Shown: piece after piece, positions 31,023 through 39,583 of the stretch
Layout of the letters: each line of letters begins with the position of its first letter
Numbering within the stretch: the first letter of the stretch is position 1
Assembly: GCF_024722015.1 (NCBI RefSeq)
Contig: NZ_JANQBD010000015.1
Span: 1 to 64,000 of the forward strand
Length of the DNA stretch: 64,000 bases
Direction of reading: 5' to 3'
DNA from: Paenibacillus radicis (ex Xue et al. 2023)
Lineage (GTDB): Bacteria > Bacillota > Bacilli > Paenibacillales > NBRC-103111
Notes under the pieces: model-generated
Told to the model about the DNA's origin: nothing
Seen by the model: the letters and a program-made list of their open reading frames with translations, nothing else
Databases searched by the model: none
Position numbers and translations under genes: made by a program

Positions 31023-31754
31023 ATGTTAAAAAGGTTCAAGGGGTTTCCTGACAAGAAGGACATGACCTACTGGATAATAATCTTGTCAATTTTTATTGTA
31101 GTGATTTCTACTTGGCGTACTGGCGATCCTGGTATGTTAGCTAATCAGTTATCTCTTGGTGGAACGTTATTATCTATTGTATTAGCAGTCATTGCAATTA
31201 TCTTTTCCTTTGTTCAATCATCCGATAGTTCAAGACAAAGCATAGAAATGGTTGATAAATTTTCACAAGTAACAAGTAAAATCGAGTCTTTAAATGTAAT
31301 AAGCCATAATCTCCTTAAACAAAACGAAAAACAATTTGCAAAGATAAAACAAGTCGAGAAATTCACACTTGATTTCACTGAAAACGTAAAAAGTTTGGAT
31401 ATACAAGATTATAAAATCGGCACAGAAGATGTAGTAAAGGAAGTGAAGGAACTACAAAATAACTATATTAACAAAGTTAAAAGTATTTATAATAATGAAC
31501 TGCAGATTGGTGTTACCATATTTGGAAATATAGCGTTAATTAATTTGATTAAAGAGGTTTATGGGAATTCTGTAGTCCTCGTTCAAGAATTATGGTCTCT
31601 ATTATATAGTAGAGGGATTAGTATATCGATTCAAGATTTAGAAGATAGACTAAAGAAGCTCGAGAATGATGGGAAGCTAGTAATAATGACTGAGGGCGAA
31701 TATGACGAAAAATATACTGTTTTTAGATTATTGCCTGATAGTAAAAATCCGTAG
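31023..31754 (+). CDS. Membrane/coiled-coil accessory protein
   Basis: 243 aa. Two transmembrane helices (about 17-35 WIIILSIFIVVIST and 45-68 GGTLLSIVLAVIAIIFSFV) are followed by a long coiled coil (about 75-165). The C-terminal alpha/beta segment (LIKEVYGNSVVLVQELWSLL, DLEDRLKKLENDGKLVIM) looks like a winged helix. Possibly a membrane-anchored sensor or effector. The stop codon lies inside the shared promoter element that follows. No family recognised. Confidence 0.6.
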   Translation: MLKRFKGFPDKKDMTYWIIILSIFIVVISTWRTGDPGMLANQLSLGGTLLSIVLAVIAIIFSFVQSSDSSRQSIEMVDKFSQVTSKIESLNVISHNLLKQNEKQFAKIKQVEKFTLDFTENVKSLDIQDYKIGTEDVVKEVKELQNNYINKVKSIYNNELQIGVTIFGNIALINLIKEVYGNSVVLVQELWSLLYSRGISISIQDLEDRLKKLENDGKLVIMTEGEYDEKYTVFRLLPDSKNP

Positions 31755-31782
31755 CAAACCTGTATTTTTATAATGTTATAGT
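31747..31782 (+). promoter_or_regulatory. Putative phage promoter, copy 3 of the CCGTAGTAA family
   Basis: ATCCGTAGCAAA at 31747 overlaps the stop of the previous gene; TATAGT (31777-31782) lies exactly 30 nt from its start. It would read into the YrdB-like gene at 31869, but an intrinsic terminator lies 16 bp past the -10. Confidence 0.6.
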
Positions 31783-31797
31783 TTAGATGATAAAATG

Positions 31798-31824
31798 AGC
31801 GCTGACAATTAGTTGGCGCTTTTT
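31798..31824 (+). terminator. Intrinsic terminator AGCGC hairpin, copy 1
   Basis: AGCGC...GCGCT (31798-31802 with 31816-31820), with an inner CAA/TTG pairing, is followed by TTTT. It sits just after the putative promoter at 31747. A near copy follows the caspase gene, so this 3' cassette boundary is duplicated. Confidence 0.75.
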
Positions 31825-31868
31825 GTATTCCAAAGTGAGTGGGATAATCAAGGAAATGAAAAGGTGGG

Positions 31869-32213
31869 ATGGCATTGGAGGTCATCAAATTAGCAAATTT
31901 GGTTTTACGATTCATATTGGAATTGAGTGCTCTTGCAGCGCTGGGCTACTGGGGTTTCAAAACCGGAAATGGATGGATTGCAAAGACTATTTTTGGCATT
32001 GGTACTCCGGTACTTGCTGCAGTTGTTTGGGGCTTATTTGTTTCACCAAAAGCAACATACAATGTAGGTGAACTGGCAAAGTTAGCTATTGAGATCATTG
32101 TCTTTGGCTCAGCCGCAATTGCCTTATATTATTCTGGACAAACAAAACTTTGTGTAATTTTTGTTGTAGCAGCAGTTGTTAGTCGAACACTTATTTTTGT
32201 ATTTAAACAATAG
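31869..32213 (+). CDS. YrdB-like (DUF2568) membrane protein
   Basis: 114 aa with four hydrophobic helices (LANLVLRFILELSALAALGYW, IFGIGTPVLAAVVWGLFVSP, LAIEIIVFGSAAIALYYSG and LCVIFVVAAVVSRTLIFVF). The FLLELxxLxALGYWG pattern is typical of YrdB/DUF2568 small membrane proteins of Bacilli. Function unknown. Likely expressed from the promoter at 31747 if the intervening terminator is passed. Confidence 0.7.
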   Translation: MALEVIKLANLVLRFILELSALAALGYWGFKTGNGWIAKTIFGIGTPVLAAVVWGLFVSPKATYNVGELAKLAIEIIVFGSAAIALYYSGQTKLCVIFVVAAVVSRTLIFVFKQ

Positions 32214-32257
32214 CATTTTATCAAATTCAGAGGTGTTCAAAAGGGATAGAGAATTAG

Positions 32258-32413
32258 TATGCGAGCCCTTTGTAAAGGGAAACCAAAGTGCCTTCCAAGG
32301 GCAAACGAGGTGCAGTGATGATCACGTAATTGAATAGATCATCAAATGAGATTGAGTCGACCTCCAAGCACTAAGCATATTAACCTATGATTGGTAGTGT
32401 AACGATAAACAGA
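32258..32413 (+). pseudogene. Decayed 3' end of terL (scar 2)
   Basis: DNA-level similarity to the true terL 3' end is plain. CATCAAATGAGATT is identical (32340-32353 here), the stretch AAGCACTAAGCATATTA differs at one base, and GGTAGTGTAACGATAAA is identical near 32392-32408. Weaker similarity extends left to about 32258. The frame is broken. It stands directly before the caspase gene and is a second relic of recombination at the terL 3' end. Confidence 0.85.
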
Positions 32414-32497
32414 ACGTGATATAATTAATTACAGATTATTACAGTATAGTTGAAGTATTAAAGCAGTTGTTTTTCTATTTATGGAGAGTGATGTTCA

Positions 32498-34225
32498 TTG
32501 ACCACAGTTATCTATCAACCAAAGTATAAAAATAGTTGGGCTATCGTGATAGGAATTAATGAATATACACATGTTGGACGGCTAGGGTATGCATGCAACG
32601 ATGCTCAAGCAATAGCTGATTTGCTAATTAATGATTTTAATTTTCCTGCTGAAAACGTCACACTTCTCCTCGATGCTGATGCAACAAAAGCAAATATCAT
32701 GAGGCACTTTTTAAAACACGCAAACGGTAATACAGGAGCAGATGATCGACTGGTTGTCTTCTATGCCGGACATGGACACACCATAACTGGTAACCGCGGT
32801 GAAATTGGCTTTCTTATACCTGTAGATGGAACGATTGATGATATATCTACATTTATCCGCTGGGATGAATTAACAAGAAATGCTGAGTTGTTCCTTGCCA
32901 AGCATGTTCTATTTGTTATGGATGCATGTTATGGCGGTCTTGCAATAACCAGGTCACTTCAACCAGGTAGCACCCGTTTTCTCAAAGATATGCTTAGAAG
33001 GTACACTCGCCAAGTGCTAACTGCTGGGAAAGCAAACGAAACTGTAGCTGATGCTGGAGGACCAATTCCTGGGCATTCAATATTTACAGGTCACTTCATC
33101 GAAGCTCTTATGGGAAAAGCTGCACAAGGTGATGGGACGATTACTGCAAATGGTGTTATGTCATATGTATGCGAAAAGGTATCAAAGGACATATATTCAC
33201 GACAAACCCCTCACTTCGGGTATTTTGAAGGTGATGGTGATTTTATATTCAAAGCGCCGGGACTGGAATCTTTGGATAGTGAAACTGTCGATCAAGATAA
33301 ACTGATTGTACTTCCATTAATGTATAACGGACAAAATAGAAGTGATCAAGATCAAGTAATTGATAAAGTAAAAGAATATTTATCTGAAGATCGTCACTTT
33401 ATTAAGTTGGATGAGTTAATTAATAAAGAATTAAGGCAAACAATGTCGCTATTGCAAGAGAACTTTTCTGCAAATGAAACTTTCACCCCAGAAGCATTTA
33501 TCCAAAGAATTAAAGACTATGAAAAGATCATAGAAAATATTCAGGTCATAATATCATCTATAGCTCATTGGGGAAATGAGAAACAATTATCATCAATGAA
33601 AAAGATACTAAGTCGTCTTGCAGAACAAAACGAAATAACAGGTGGATTAGTTGTTTGGTTACAAATGCGCTGGTATCCAGTAATGTTACTGTTATACTTC
33701 GGTGGGATAAGCGCGATTGCAAGCGGGAAATACGATATGCTCACTACCTTACTTACGTTAAGAGTACAGAATGATCGTCGACAAAAAACTCAGGAACTTG
33801 TAATTGCAACTATGTCGGAAATAAAAGATACTAATGATGTTTTCAAGGTTATTCCAGGACACGAGAGAAACCATGTTCCTAGAAGTGAGTATTTATTTAA
33901 AACGCTCCAGCCTAGATTAGATGACTTACTGTTTTTGGGTAAGAGTTACGAGACGCTCTTTGATCGTTTTGAGTTATTATTGGCACTTGTCTATGCCGAT
34001 TTTAATGATCCATCAGCGAATCATATTTGGGGACCTCCAGGGCGGTTCGCTTGGAAGCATACTTCTTTCGACGACAGTCCATTAATTTTATTAATAAAAG
34101 AAGCAGAGATACAGAAGGCTGAATGGCCTCCAATTAAAGCTGGGTTGTTTGGAGGTTCTTATGAAAGATTCAAGCTTATTTCCAATAAATACTTAGAACT
34201 TATAAATAGGTTGGGTTGGCATTAA
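32498..34225 (+). CDS. Caspase-like (C14) protease with unknown C-terminal domain
   Basis: 575 aa from TTG 32498 after TGGAGAGTGATG. Residues about 10-255 are a caspase/metacaspase fold: WAIVIGINEY, CNDAQAIADLL, catalytic H92 in YAGHGH and catalytic C144 in MDACYGG, then GHSIFTGHFIEALMG. Residues about 260-575 are helical and unrecognised. Bacterial caspase-like proteins are suicide proteases in several anti-phage systems, usually with a sensor encoded in trans or in cis. Location in the terL-portal cargo site supports that reading. The C-terminal half could be the sensor. Confidence 0.85.
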   Translation: MTTVIYQPKYKNSWAIVIGINEYTHVGRLGYACNDAQAIADLLINDFNFPAENVTLLLDADATKANIMRHFLKHANGNTGADDRLVVFYAGHGHTITGNRGEIGFLIPVDGTIDDISTFIRWDELTRNAELFLAKHVLFVMDACYGGLAITRSLQPGSTRFLKDMLRRYTRQVLTAGKANETVADAGGPIPGHSIFTGHFIEALMGKAAQGDGTITANGVMSYVCEKVSKDIYSRQTPHFGYFEGDGDFIFKAPGLESLDSETVDQDKLIVLPLMYNGQNRSDQDQVIDKVKEYLSEDRHFIKLDELINKELRQTMSLLQENFSANETFTPEAFIQRIKDYEKIIENIQVIISSIAHWGNEKQLSSMKKILSRLAEQNEITGGLVVWLQMRWYPVMLLLYFGGISAIASGKYDMLTTLLTLRVQNDRRQKTQELVIATMSEIKDTNDVFKVIPGHERNHVPRSEYLFKTLQPRLDDLLFLGKSYETLFDRFELLLALVYADFNDPSANHIWGPPGRFAWKHTSFDDSPLILLIKEAEIQKAEWPPIKAGLFGGSYERFKLISNKYLELINRLGWH

Positions 34226-34228
34226 GAA

Positions 34229-34264
34229 ATCCGTAGTAATCACGTACAAACAAAATGTTATTCT
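34229..34264 (+). promoter_or_regulatory. Putative phage promoter, copy 4 of the CCGTAGTAA family
   Basis: ATCCGTAGTAAT at 34229 with TATTCT (34259-34264) exactly 30 nt downstream, starting 3 bp after the caspase stop. As at 31747, a terminator hairpin follows within 20 bp. The next gene begins at 34375. Confidence 0.55.
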
Positions 34265-34281
34265 ATAGATGGATAAGAATG

Positions 34282-34310
34282 AGCGCTGACAAATAAGTCA
34301 AGCGCTTTTT
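34282..34310 (+). terminator. Intrinsic terminator AGCGC hairpin, copy 2
   Basis: AGCGCT-GAC...GTC-AGCGCT with one bulged A, then TTTTT. The sequence around it (ATGAGCGCTGACAA) is shared with the hairpin at 31798, showing a duplicated 3' junction. Confidence 0.8.
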
Positions 34311-34374
34311 AGACGCAGGAAATCTCCCAATATTTGCCGAATGTTTAAATAAGTACAAAAGGAGGGCGAGTATT

Positions 34375-34908
34375 TTGATTAATACTTATTTAGACAAATT
34401 GGAAGGTACTGGAAAAAGACATGTTTTGTTGATTGTGACCCCGAGAGATGAATATCCTATCAATTTTTTAGATGAAAAGTATTACATGTTAGAGCAAGCT
34501 ATTTTAGAAAATCCAAAGTCATATATTGGGATTTATGATCAAGATGAGAAGGAAATAATGCAATATACGGCATTTAGGTTGTTTTTGAGACCCGTTATTT
34601 GTGATAAGTATAGCCTAGTCTATAAAGAAACGACTAAAGTTAAGAGACTTAATGAAAAAGAAATAATCAGCTATTTTGTGACAAAACATTTTTATGATAC
34701 AGTCCCTTTTGGAGAGAAGTCGGAAGAAGAGGCGATTAAAGAAGGAAAGATTCAAGCTAAAGAATTTCTTGAAAATCATACTTTGGATGAATATGAATTT
34801 GCATCAGTAAAACTAGGAAAAGATAGTAACGAAGCTAATACATTAATAAAATTAAATTTTAAAAATGAAAACGAGAATTATTATTTTGATTATGTATATG
34901 TTCGGTAA
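34375..34908 (+). CDS. Accessory protein, unknown
   Basis: 177 aa from TTG 34375 after GGAGGGCGAG. Mixed alpha/beta, with HVLLIVTPRDEYPINFLDE and a polar C-terminus ending YYFDYVYVR; no membrane segment. AT-rich like the rest of the island and last before the portal gene. Possibly the partner of the caspase-like protein or an independent cassette. No family recognised. Confidence 0.55.
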   Translation: MINTYLDKLEGTGKRHVLLIVTPRDEYPINFLDEKYYMLEQAILENPKSYIGIYDQDEKEIMQYTAFRLFLRPVICDKYSLVYKETTKVKRLNEKEIISYFVTKHFYDTVPFGEKSEEEAIKEGKIQAKEFLENHTLDEYEFASVKLGKDSNEANTLIKLNFKNENENYYFDYVYVR

Positions 34909-34917
34909 GTTTAATAG

Positions 34918-34944
34918 AGCACCATAAAAGGTGCTTTTTATTTT
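34918..34944 (+). terminator. Terminator at the end of the accessory island
   Basis: AGCACC-ATAAAA-GGTGCT followed by TTTTATTTT, 10 bp after the accessory gene stop and just before the portal ribosome binding site. It separates cargo from structural genes. Confidence 0.85.
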
Positions 34945-34966
34945 GTCGTAAAAAGGCGGTGAAAAC

Positions 34967-36424
34967 TTGAAATGGTATCATAAAGCCGTATATTCATTAG
35001 CAAATGCAGTCCTTCCAGCAGCAGTAAAACGGCAAATGATGGGAGTAGGAAGGGCTACGGTTCCTAAGAATGCAAACCCATGGAACTACTTCAGTTGGCT
35101 TCCAAAGAAGTATCAGCAGGCTCACAATATAGATCTGACGAAACTACAAAGCTATACAGCGGAGGAATTGCTCGAACTGCTAATATCCGTTCATCCTGAC
35201 GTATCCTATGCGATTTATACCTATCTACGAATGGGTGACACCGGGTTGACCTTTACAGCCAAAAAGCCTAATGGCAACGATGATAAGAATGGACAAAAGG
35301 TGCTGGATGAAATAAAAGCCTTGCTTAATACACCGCTGTCATCACCAGGCTACCAGCATGGACGTTCATTGGACAAGCTGGACACGGTACAAAGGCTAAT
35401 GGTTATGGTGCGTGGTGCTTGTGCTGGAGAGGTTGTCCTGAACGAACGCTGCAACGAGGTAGTAGACATTGTGCCAGTTGATCCAGCGCTCATATGGTTT
35501 AGGCGAGAGCCAGATACGAACCGTCTAACTCCTTGGCAGTATGTAAAGAACCCACGAATGAGACAGGGAGAAACTTGGTTCGGTCAATATAAACAGATCG
35601 ACTCGCCAACTTTTCTGTATGAAGAGTTTGATCCAATGGTCGATGACCCTTACGGACGAACACCTTTCCTACCAGTGTTACAAGTTGTATTCTTTCATAT
35701 GCAGGTATTGCAGGATCTAAAGGCAGTCGTTCACAACCAAGGCTATCCACGCTTAGATGTTTCGATGCTGGAAGAAATCATGATTAAAAACATGCCAAGG
35801 AACATAGCAGCTGATCCGGTCAAGCAAAAAGAGTATTTGATTCAACGAATGCAAGAAGCCCAGAAGCATTTTGAATCATTGAATCCTGATGATTCCATGT
35901 TCCACTGGGATAGTGTAAAGGTCGAATATCTCAAAGGCGGTAACAGCGGCCCAATGATCGATGTGAAGAAACTCATCGACATTATAGATACACAAATGGC
36001 AACGTCATTGAAGACACTGCTCACCTTACTTTCAAGGCATCAAGGATCGACCGAGACGTATAGCTCTATTGATACCCAAATATATATAAAGAATGTAGAG
36101 TCCGCCCGAAGTGTAACCAAACGCTTTTGGAAACGGGCTTTTTCTTTGTCTGCAAGGGTAAAGGGAACGCAAACCAATGTGGAGGCAGATTACAATCCTA
36201 TAGATCTTCGAACAGAGAATGAAGTCGAAAAAGATCGTAAGGCAAAGATTAGCAATTACGTCATGTCGGAGAGTAATTTCTACATCACCCCAGAAGAGGC
36301 AGCAGCGGAAGTGAGATGGACACTTGGACTTGATCCAAAGATTCCAGTGGAACTGTTGCCTAAACTGGAGAAAAAGCATGAGCCCGATCCAAATGAGGTT
36401 GTACCTAATAGACCAAACAATTAG
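34967..36424 (+). CDS. Portal protein
   Basis: 485 aa from TTG 34967 after AAAGGCGG. Typical portal features: an alpha/beta wing with LISVHPDVSYAIYTYLRMGD, a central VDIVPVDPALIWFRRE, the crown/stem helices after LQVVFFHMQVLQDLKAVVHNQ, and a C-terminal disordered tail. Twelve copies would form the DNA entry ring. Position after terL (despite the island) and before the protease is canonical. Confidence 0.85.
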   Translation: MKWYHKAVYSLANAVLPAAVKRQMMGVGRATVPKNANPWNYFSWLPKKYQQAHNIDLTKLQSYTAEELLELLISVHPDVSYAIYTYLRMGDTGLTFTAKKPNGNDDKNGQKVLDEIKALLNTPLSSPGYQHGRSLDKLDTVQRLMVMVRGACAGEVVLNERCNEVVDIVPVDPALIWFRREPDTNRLTPWQYVKNPRMRQGETWFGQYKQIDSPTFLYEEFDPMVDDPYGRTPFLPVLQVVFFHMQVLQDLKAVVHNQGYPRLDVSMLEEIMIKNMPRNIAADPVKQKEYLIQRMQEAQKHFESLNPDDSMFHWDSVKVEYLKGGNSGPMIDVKKLIDIIDTQMATSLKTLLTLLSRHQGSTETYSSIDTQIYIKNVESARSVTKRFWKRAFSLSARVKGTQTNVEADYNPIDLRTENEVEKDRKAKISNYVMSESNFYITPEEAAAEVRWTLGLDPKIPVELLPKLEKKHEPDPNEVVPNRPNN

Positions 36425-36472
36425 TAAGGTGAGGAAAAATTTCCTTGGCTTGAAAGGAGGTGAATAAACGCT

Positions 36473-37768
36473 ATGGCAGCACCGACAACTGAACAACTCG
36501 GAAAGATCAATCGTCTTGCATTAGTGCCTATGACCGAGGAGCAAGTCCACGTATTTCAGGCTCGTGTCATCGGCACGAAGCGAATTGAAAAGTATAAAAT
36601 GAAAATCACTCCTAACTTTCTCCGAAAGATGGCCGATCAGGTCAGAGAGGGAGTAGCATTACTGGTTGACCATCCATGGATGAAATGGGAAGCTGTATCT
36701 TTTCCTTATGGAAGGACATTCGACAGCCGCATAGTTGAAGAAGGTGGCGAACTCGAATTGTATGGCGATCACTACATGGTGAAGGGGCAGGAAGCGGACG
36801 GAATTTCAACTGACAAGCTTGCTTTGGGGATCGACTCAGGCACGATTTTCGATACATCTGCTGGATTTGTAACTAAAAAGCACATCTGTGGTATTTGTAG
36901 CGGAAACTACTTTGGCAATCCTGATTGCTCTCATGTCCGCGGTAACTTCTATGATGGTAAAGAATGCATCATCTTGGCTGATGATGGCTACATCATGGAA
37001 AACTCTATTGTATTCGATGGAGGTTATGAAGGGGCAGGATTTACTCGGGGGAGCTTGAGTATTACCAAAAAAGTCGAAAGAGAAGTTGAAAATGAATACG
37101 AACCACTTTCACTAGACACAAAATCACTACCAAGTGATGGAAGTGTCTTTTACTTTTTTAGCAACAAAAATGGAATGTCAGCATTTGTTCAAAAGCAGCA
37201 AACAAATGAAGAGGTCAAAGCATTGACCAAAGGAGATGAAAGCATGTCAGATGCACAAAAACAAGTAGAGCTAGATTTGCAACAAGCTCAGTCAGCTCTT
37301 AATGTTTCAAATGGTTTACTAGCTCAAATCACAGCAGCATTGGGAGCTACTTCGAATGAAGGTATCCTTGCCAAGATTACTGCTTTATCTGCTCAGGCTA
37401 AAGATGGTGAAACCTACAAGACAAAAATTACCGAAGAAGCATGTGGAGCTGGTGTAAGAGCAATGGGAGAAGCCTTCAATGTGGAAGTCATGAAGCTTTC
37501 ACTTTCGAATCTGCCAGTAGCAGAGATTGAGAAGATTTCAGCCTCTTATGAAGCACAGGCTAAGGTTGTATTAGGCGGGGGCGGAAGGCATACGCAAGGT
37601 GAGGAAGTTAAACTACCCGCTGGAGCATTGAGTGGAGTGGCTCCAGGAAATCCCAATGCCGAAGGGTTAGAGAAAACGCCAGAACAACTACGAGCAGCTG
37701 CAAAAGAGGAAGCTCGCGCCTCCCTAGCAAGAACCGGCCATGGAGATTTACTGAAAGGAGATAAATAA
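36473..37768 (+). CDS. Prohead protease-scaffold fusion-type protein
   Basis: 431 aa. Residues 20-225 look like a capsid maturation protease: a DHPWMKW region, then LALGIDSGTIFDTSAGFVTK, where the serine could be catalytic, plus a CGIC/CSH cluster. Residues about 258-431 are a helical, glutamine-rich scaffold with VELDLQQAQSALNVSNGLLA. In this family the full protein enters proheads as protease-scaffold. ATG at 36473 follows AAAGGAGGTGAATAAACGCT. The protease assignment rests on layout; catalytic residues are not certain. Confidence 0.7.
   Translation: MAAPTTEQLGKINRLALVPMTEEQVHVFQARVIGTKRIEKYKMKITPNFLRKMADQVREGVALLVDHPWMKWEAVSFPYGRTFDSRIVEEGGELELYGDHYMVKGQEADGISTDKLALGIDSGTIFDTSAGFVTKKHICGICSGNYFGNPDCSHVRGNFYDGKECIILADDGYIMENSIVFDGGYEGAGFTRGSLSITKKVEREVENEYEPLSLDTKSLPSDGSVFYFFSNKNGMSAFVQKQQTNEEVKALTKGDESMSDAQKQVELDLQQAQSALNVSNGLLAQITAALGATSNEGILAKITALSAQAKDGETYKTKITEEACGAGVRAMGEAFNVEVMKLSLSNLPVAEIEKISASYEAQAKVVLGGGGRHTQGEEVKLPAGALSGVAPGNPNAEGLEKTPEQLRAAAKEEARASLARTGHGDLLKGDK
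37244..37768 (+). CDS. Nested scaffold protein (internal in-frame start)
   Basis: ATG 37244 is in frame with the protease gene (residue 258) and is preceded by AAAGGAGATGAAAGC, a strong ribosome binding site at good spacing. Translation from it would give a 174-aa scaffold, as Nu3 is made from within the lambda C gene. The N-terminus MSDAQKQVELDLQQAQ is a coiled-coil start, which fits a free scaffold. Confidence 0.7.
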   Translation: MSDAQKQVELDLQQAQSALNVSNGLLAQITAALGATSNEGILAKITALSAQAKDGETYKTKITEEACGAGVRAMGEAFNVEVMKLSLSNLPVAEIEKISASYEAQAKVVLGGGGRHTQGEEVKLPAGALSGVAPGNPNAEGLEKTPEQLRAAAKEEARASLARTGHGDLLKGDK

Positions 37769-37770
37769 TC

Positions 37771-38139
37771 ATGCAGAGATTAAATTATGGTGGTAAGCCA
37801 GGACCGGGTCCTATTTACACACAAGAGTTTAAAGAAGTACTCGCATCCACTGAATTACAGGCTAAACTTCCCGGTGGCGTTTTGTTAGCGCAAGGAAATG
37901 GTGTAGTTGCAAAAGGGACAGTTCTTGGCAAGGTTACGGCAACGGGGAAATACAAACCTTACTCGTCATCTGCAGTCGATGGTTCTCAATCCGCCGTTTG
38001 TATTCTTGATAATGACAAAGATACAACGGATGAGGACATAGGCGCATCGGCGTGGATTGCTGGTATTTTTGATACATCTAAACTGACAGGGCTTGACGCT
38101 GCTGCAAAAACGGCGTTGAAGCTTTGCTATTTCGTATAA
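37771..38139 (+). CDS. Head decoration protein (lambda gpD-like)
   Basis: 122 aa. The GVLLAQGNGVVAKGTVLGKV beta segment, the AVCILDNDKDTTDED turn and the AWIAGIFDTSKL strand match the lambda D-type decoration family, which stabilises expanded capsids. It directly precedes the major capsid gene, as in lambda (C-Nu3-D-E). Confidence 0.88.
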   Translation: MQRLNYGGKPGPGPIYTQEFKEVLASTELQAKLPGGVLLAQGNGVVAKGTVLGKVTATGKYKPYSSSAVDGSQSAVCILDNDKDTTDEDIGASAWIAGIFDTSKLTGLDAAAKTALKLCYFV

Positions 38140-38152
38140 GGGGGTTTTAACA

Positions 38153-39166
38153 TTGGCTAATTTACTTGATCCATATTACTTGACCGAAGTTGTAGAAAAT
38201 ATTCGTACCGATACGAAATCCTTTCGAGGAGCACAATTGCTTACAGGCGGGGCTGATATAAAGCCAGCCCTTGGGATGACCATCGAATACGATGTAACGT
38301 ACGACGACACTGGAATGACTCCACCTACTGGACTGAATGATCCTTCACCTATTCACGCAGCTCCAATTGTTAAACACATGTCGTTTACCAACCAAGAATG
38401 GAGAGAAAAATCAATCATCGACCGGGAAAAGATCGATCTACTTCGTGCCCCTGGAACAGATTTAGAAAAACGTTGGGGCGAACAATACATCAACGATATG
38501 ATGGTCAACCTCGATCAGCGATTGCAAACAAGAACTGAATGGATGCGCTGGAAGCCGTTATCTGGAACATTGACTGTACCAGCAACTGCAACAAAGCCAG
38601 CAGTCACAATCGATTACGGCGTTCCTGCAGCTAACAAACCGACAGCGGCCACTTTATGGAGTGATACGGCAAATGCAGATCCACTTGCTGATATCGATGG
38701 TTGGAAGTTAAAGTTCCGAGGATCAGGCGCACGTGCTAGAAAGATCATAGTAAACCAAAAAGTAGACAATATGCTGAAAGCAAACGCGAAAATCCGCGAT
38801 TTATTAAAGACCACATATGGCCGTGATGTATTATCTGCTGACTCTCTTGCCTTTGTAATGAAAGCACAACTGGATGGTTTAGAATATGAGGTCTATGACG
38901 CAGGATATATTGACGACTCGGGAACGTTCTATCCTTTCATTCCTGACAATGTTTGTATCATTGTAGGTGAAGGTATGACAGGAACTATGATGGACCTGAT
39001 CACATCTCCAAACAACTATGAAAATATCTTCAAGGGCCATGTTGGAAAGTTTGCATTAGCTAAATTGATTGTTGGCGATCCAGATCAATGGCAAATCATC
39101 AACGGTATTACTGTGTTGCCGAAAATGAAATATGTAAATTGGCATATCTACGCTACTGTAGCCTAA
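38153..39166 (+). CDS. Major capsid protein (lambda gpE-like)
   Basis: 337 aa from TTG 38153 after AAGGGGG. It matches the phage capsid E family: an N-terminal LLDPYYLTEVVENIR, the central WMRWKPLSGTLTV arm, ARKIIVNQKVDNMLKAN, YDAGYIDDSGTFYPFIPDN and a final MKYVNWHIYATVA strand. With the decoration protein ahead of it, the head is lambda-like. Length is typical. Confidence 0.93.
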   Translation: MANLLDPYYLTEVVENIRTDTKSFRGAQLLTGGADIKPALGMTIEYDVTYDDTGMTPPTGLNDPSPIHAAPIVKHMSFTNQEWREKSIIDREKIDLLRAPGTDLEKRWGEQYINDMMVNLDQRLQTRTEWMRWKPLSGTLTVPATATKPAVTIDYGVPAANKPTAATLWSDTANADPLADIDGWKLKFRGSGARARKIIVNQKVDNMLKANAKIRDLLKTTYGRDVLSADSLAFVMKAQLDGLEYEVYDAGYIDDSGTFYPFIPDNVCIIVGEGMTGTMMDLITSPNNYENIFKGHVGKFALAKLIVGDPDQWQIINGITVLPKMKYVNWHIYATVA

Positions 39167-39184
39167 GAAAGGGGTCGCCTAATT

Positions 39185-39583
39185 ATGACAACAGTAAGAG
39201 TTCTTGTTGATGCAGTTGGGGATTACAATGCGGGGGACATCGTAAAAGATGCCCCTGCAGGTCTTATTGGTATCGCTTTGTTCGGAACAAGAAACGCAGC
39301 TACGGGGCAACTACTGGCTCAGATCGTGGACGAAGAATTTAAAGAGCACGATCCAGTAGAGTGGAAAGTGCGGGAACAAGAGTTATTGACACAACTCGAA
39401 TACGCCAAAAACAGAGAGGCTGAACTGCTTGCGCAATTGGCAGAAAAGGATGAGCCGGATGAAGTACTGAGTGGACTAAAAACTACTGCAAAGGCGTTGA
39501 AGATTGCAGGGTATACCAAAATGAGTGCCGATGAGCTTAAAACAGCTATCGAAGCTGCCGGTGGTGCTGGTGATGACAAATAA
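39185..39583 (+). CDS. Head-region protein, unknown
   Basis: 132 aa. The N-terminus VRVLVDAVGDYNAGDIVKDA is beta-rich, the middle is an alanine/glutamate coiled coil (LEYAKNREAELLAQLAEK) and the end is a small helical KTTAKALKIAGYTKMSADEL module of the type seen in Rho/SAP-like helical domains. Between capsid and connector genes, so head-associated by position. Confidence 0.6.
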   Translation: MTTVRVLVDAVGDYNAGDIVKDAPAGLIGIALFGTRNAATGQLLAQIVDEEFKEHDPVEWKVREQELLTQLEYAKNREAELLAQLAEKDEPDEVLSGLKTTAKALKIAGYTKMSADELKTAIEAAGGAGDDK

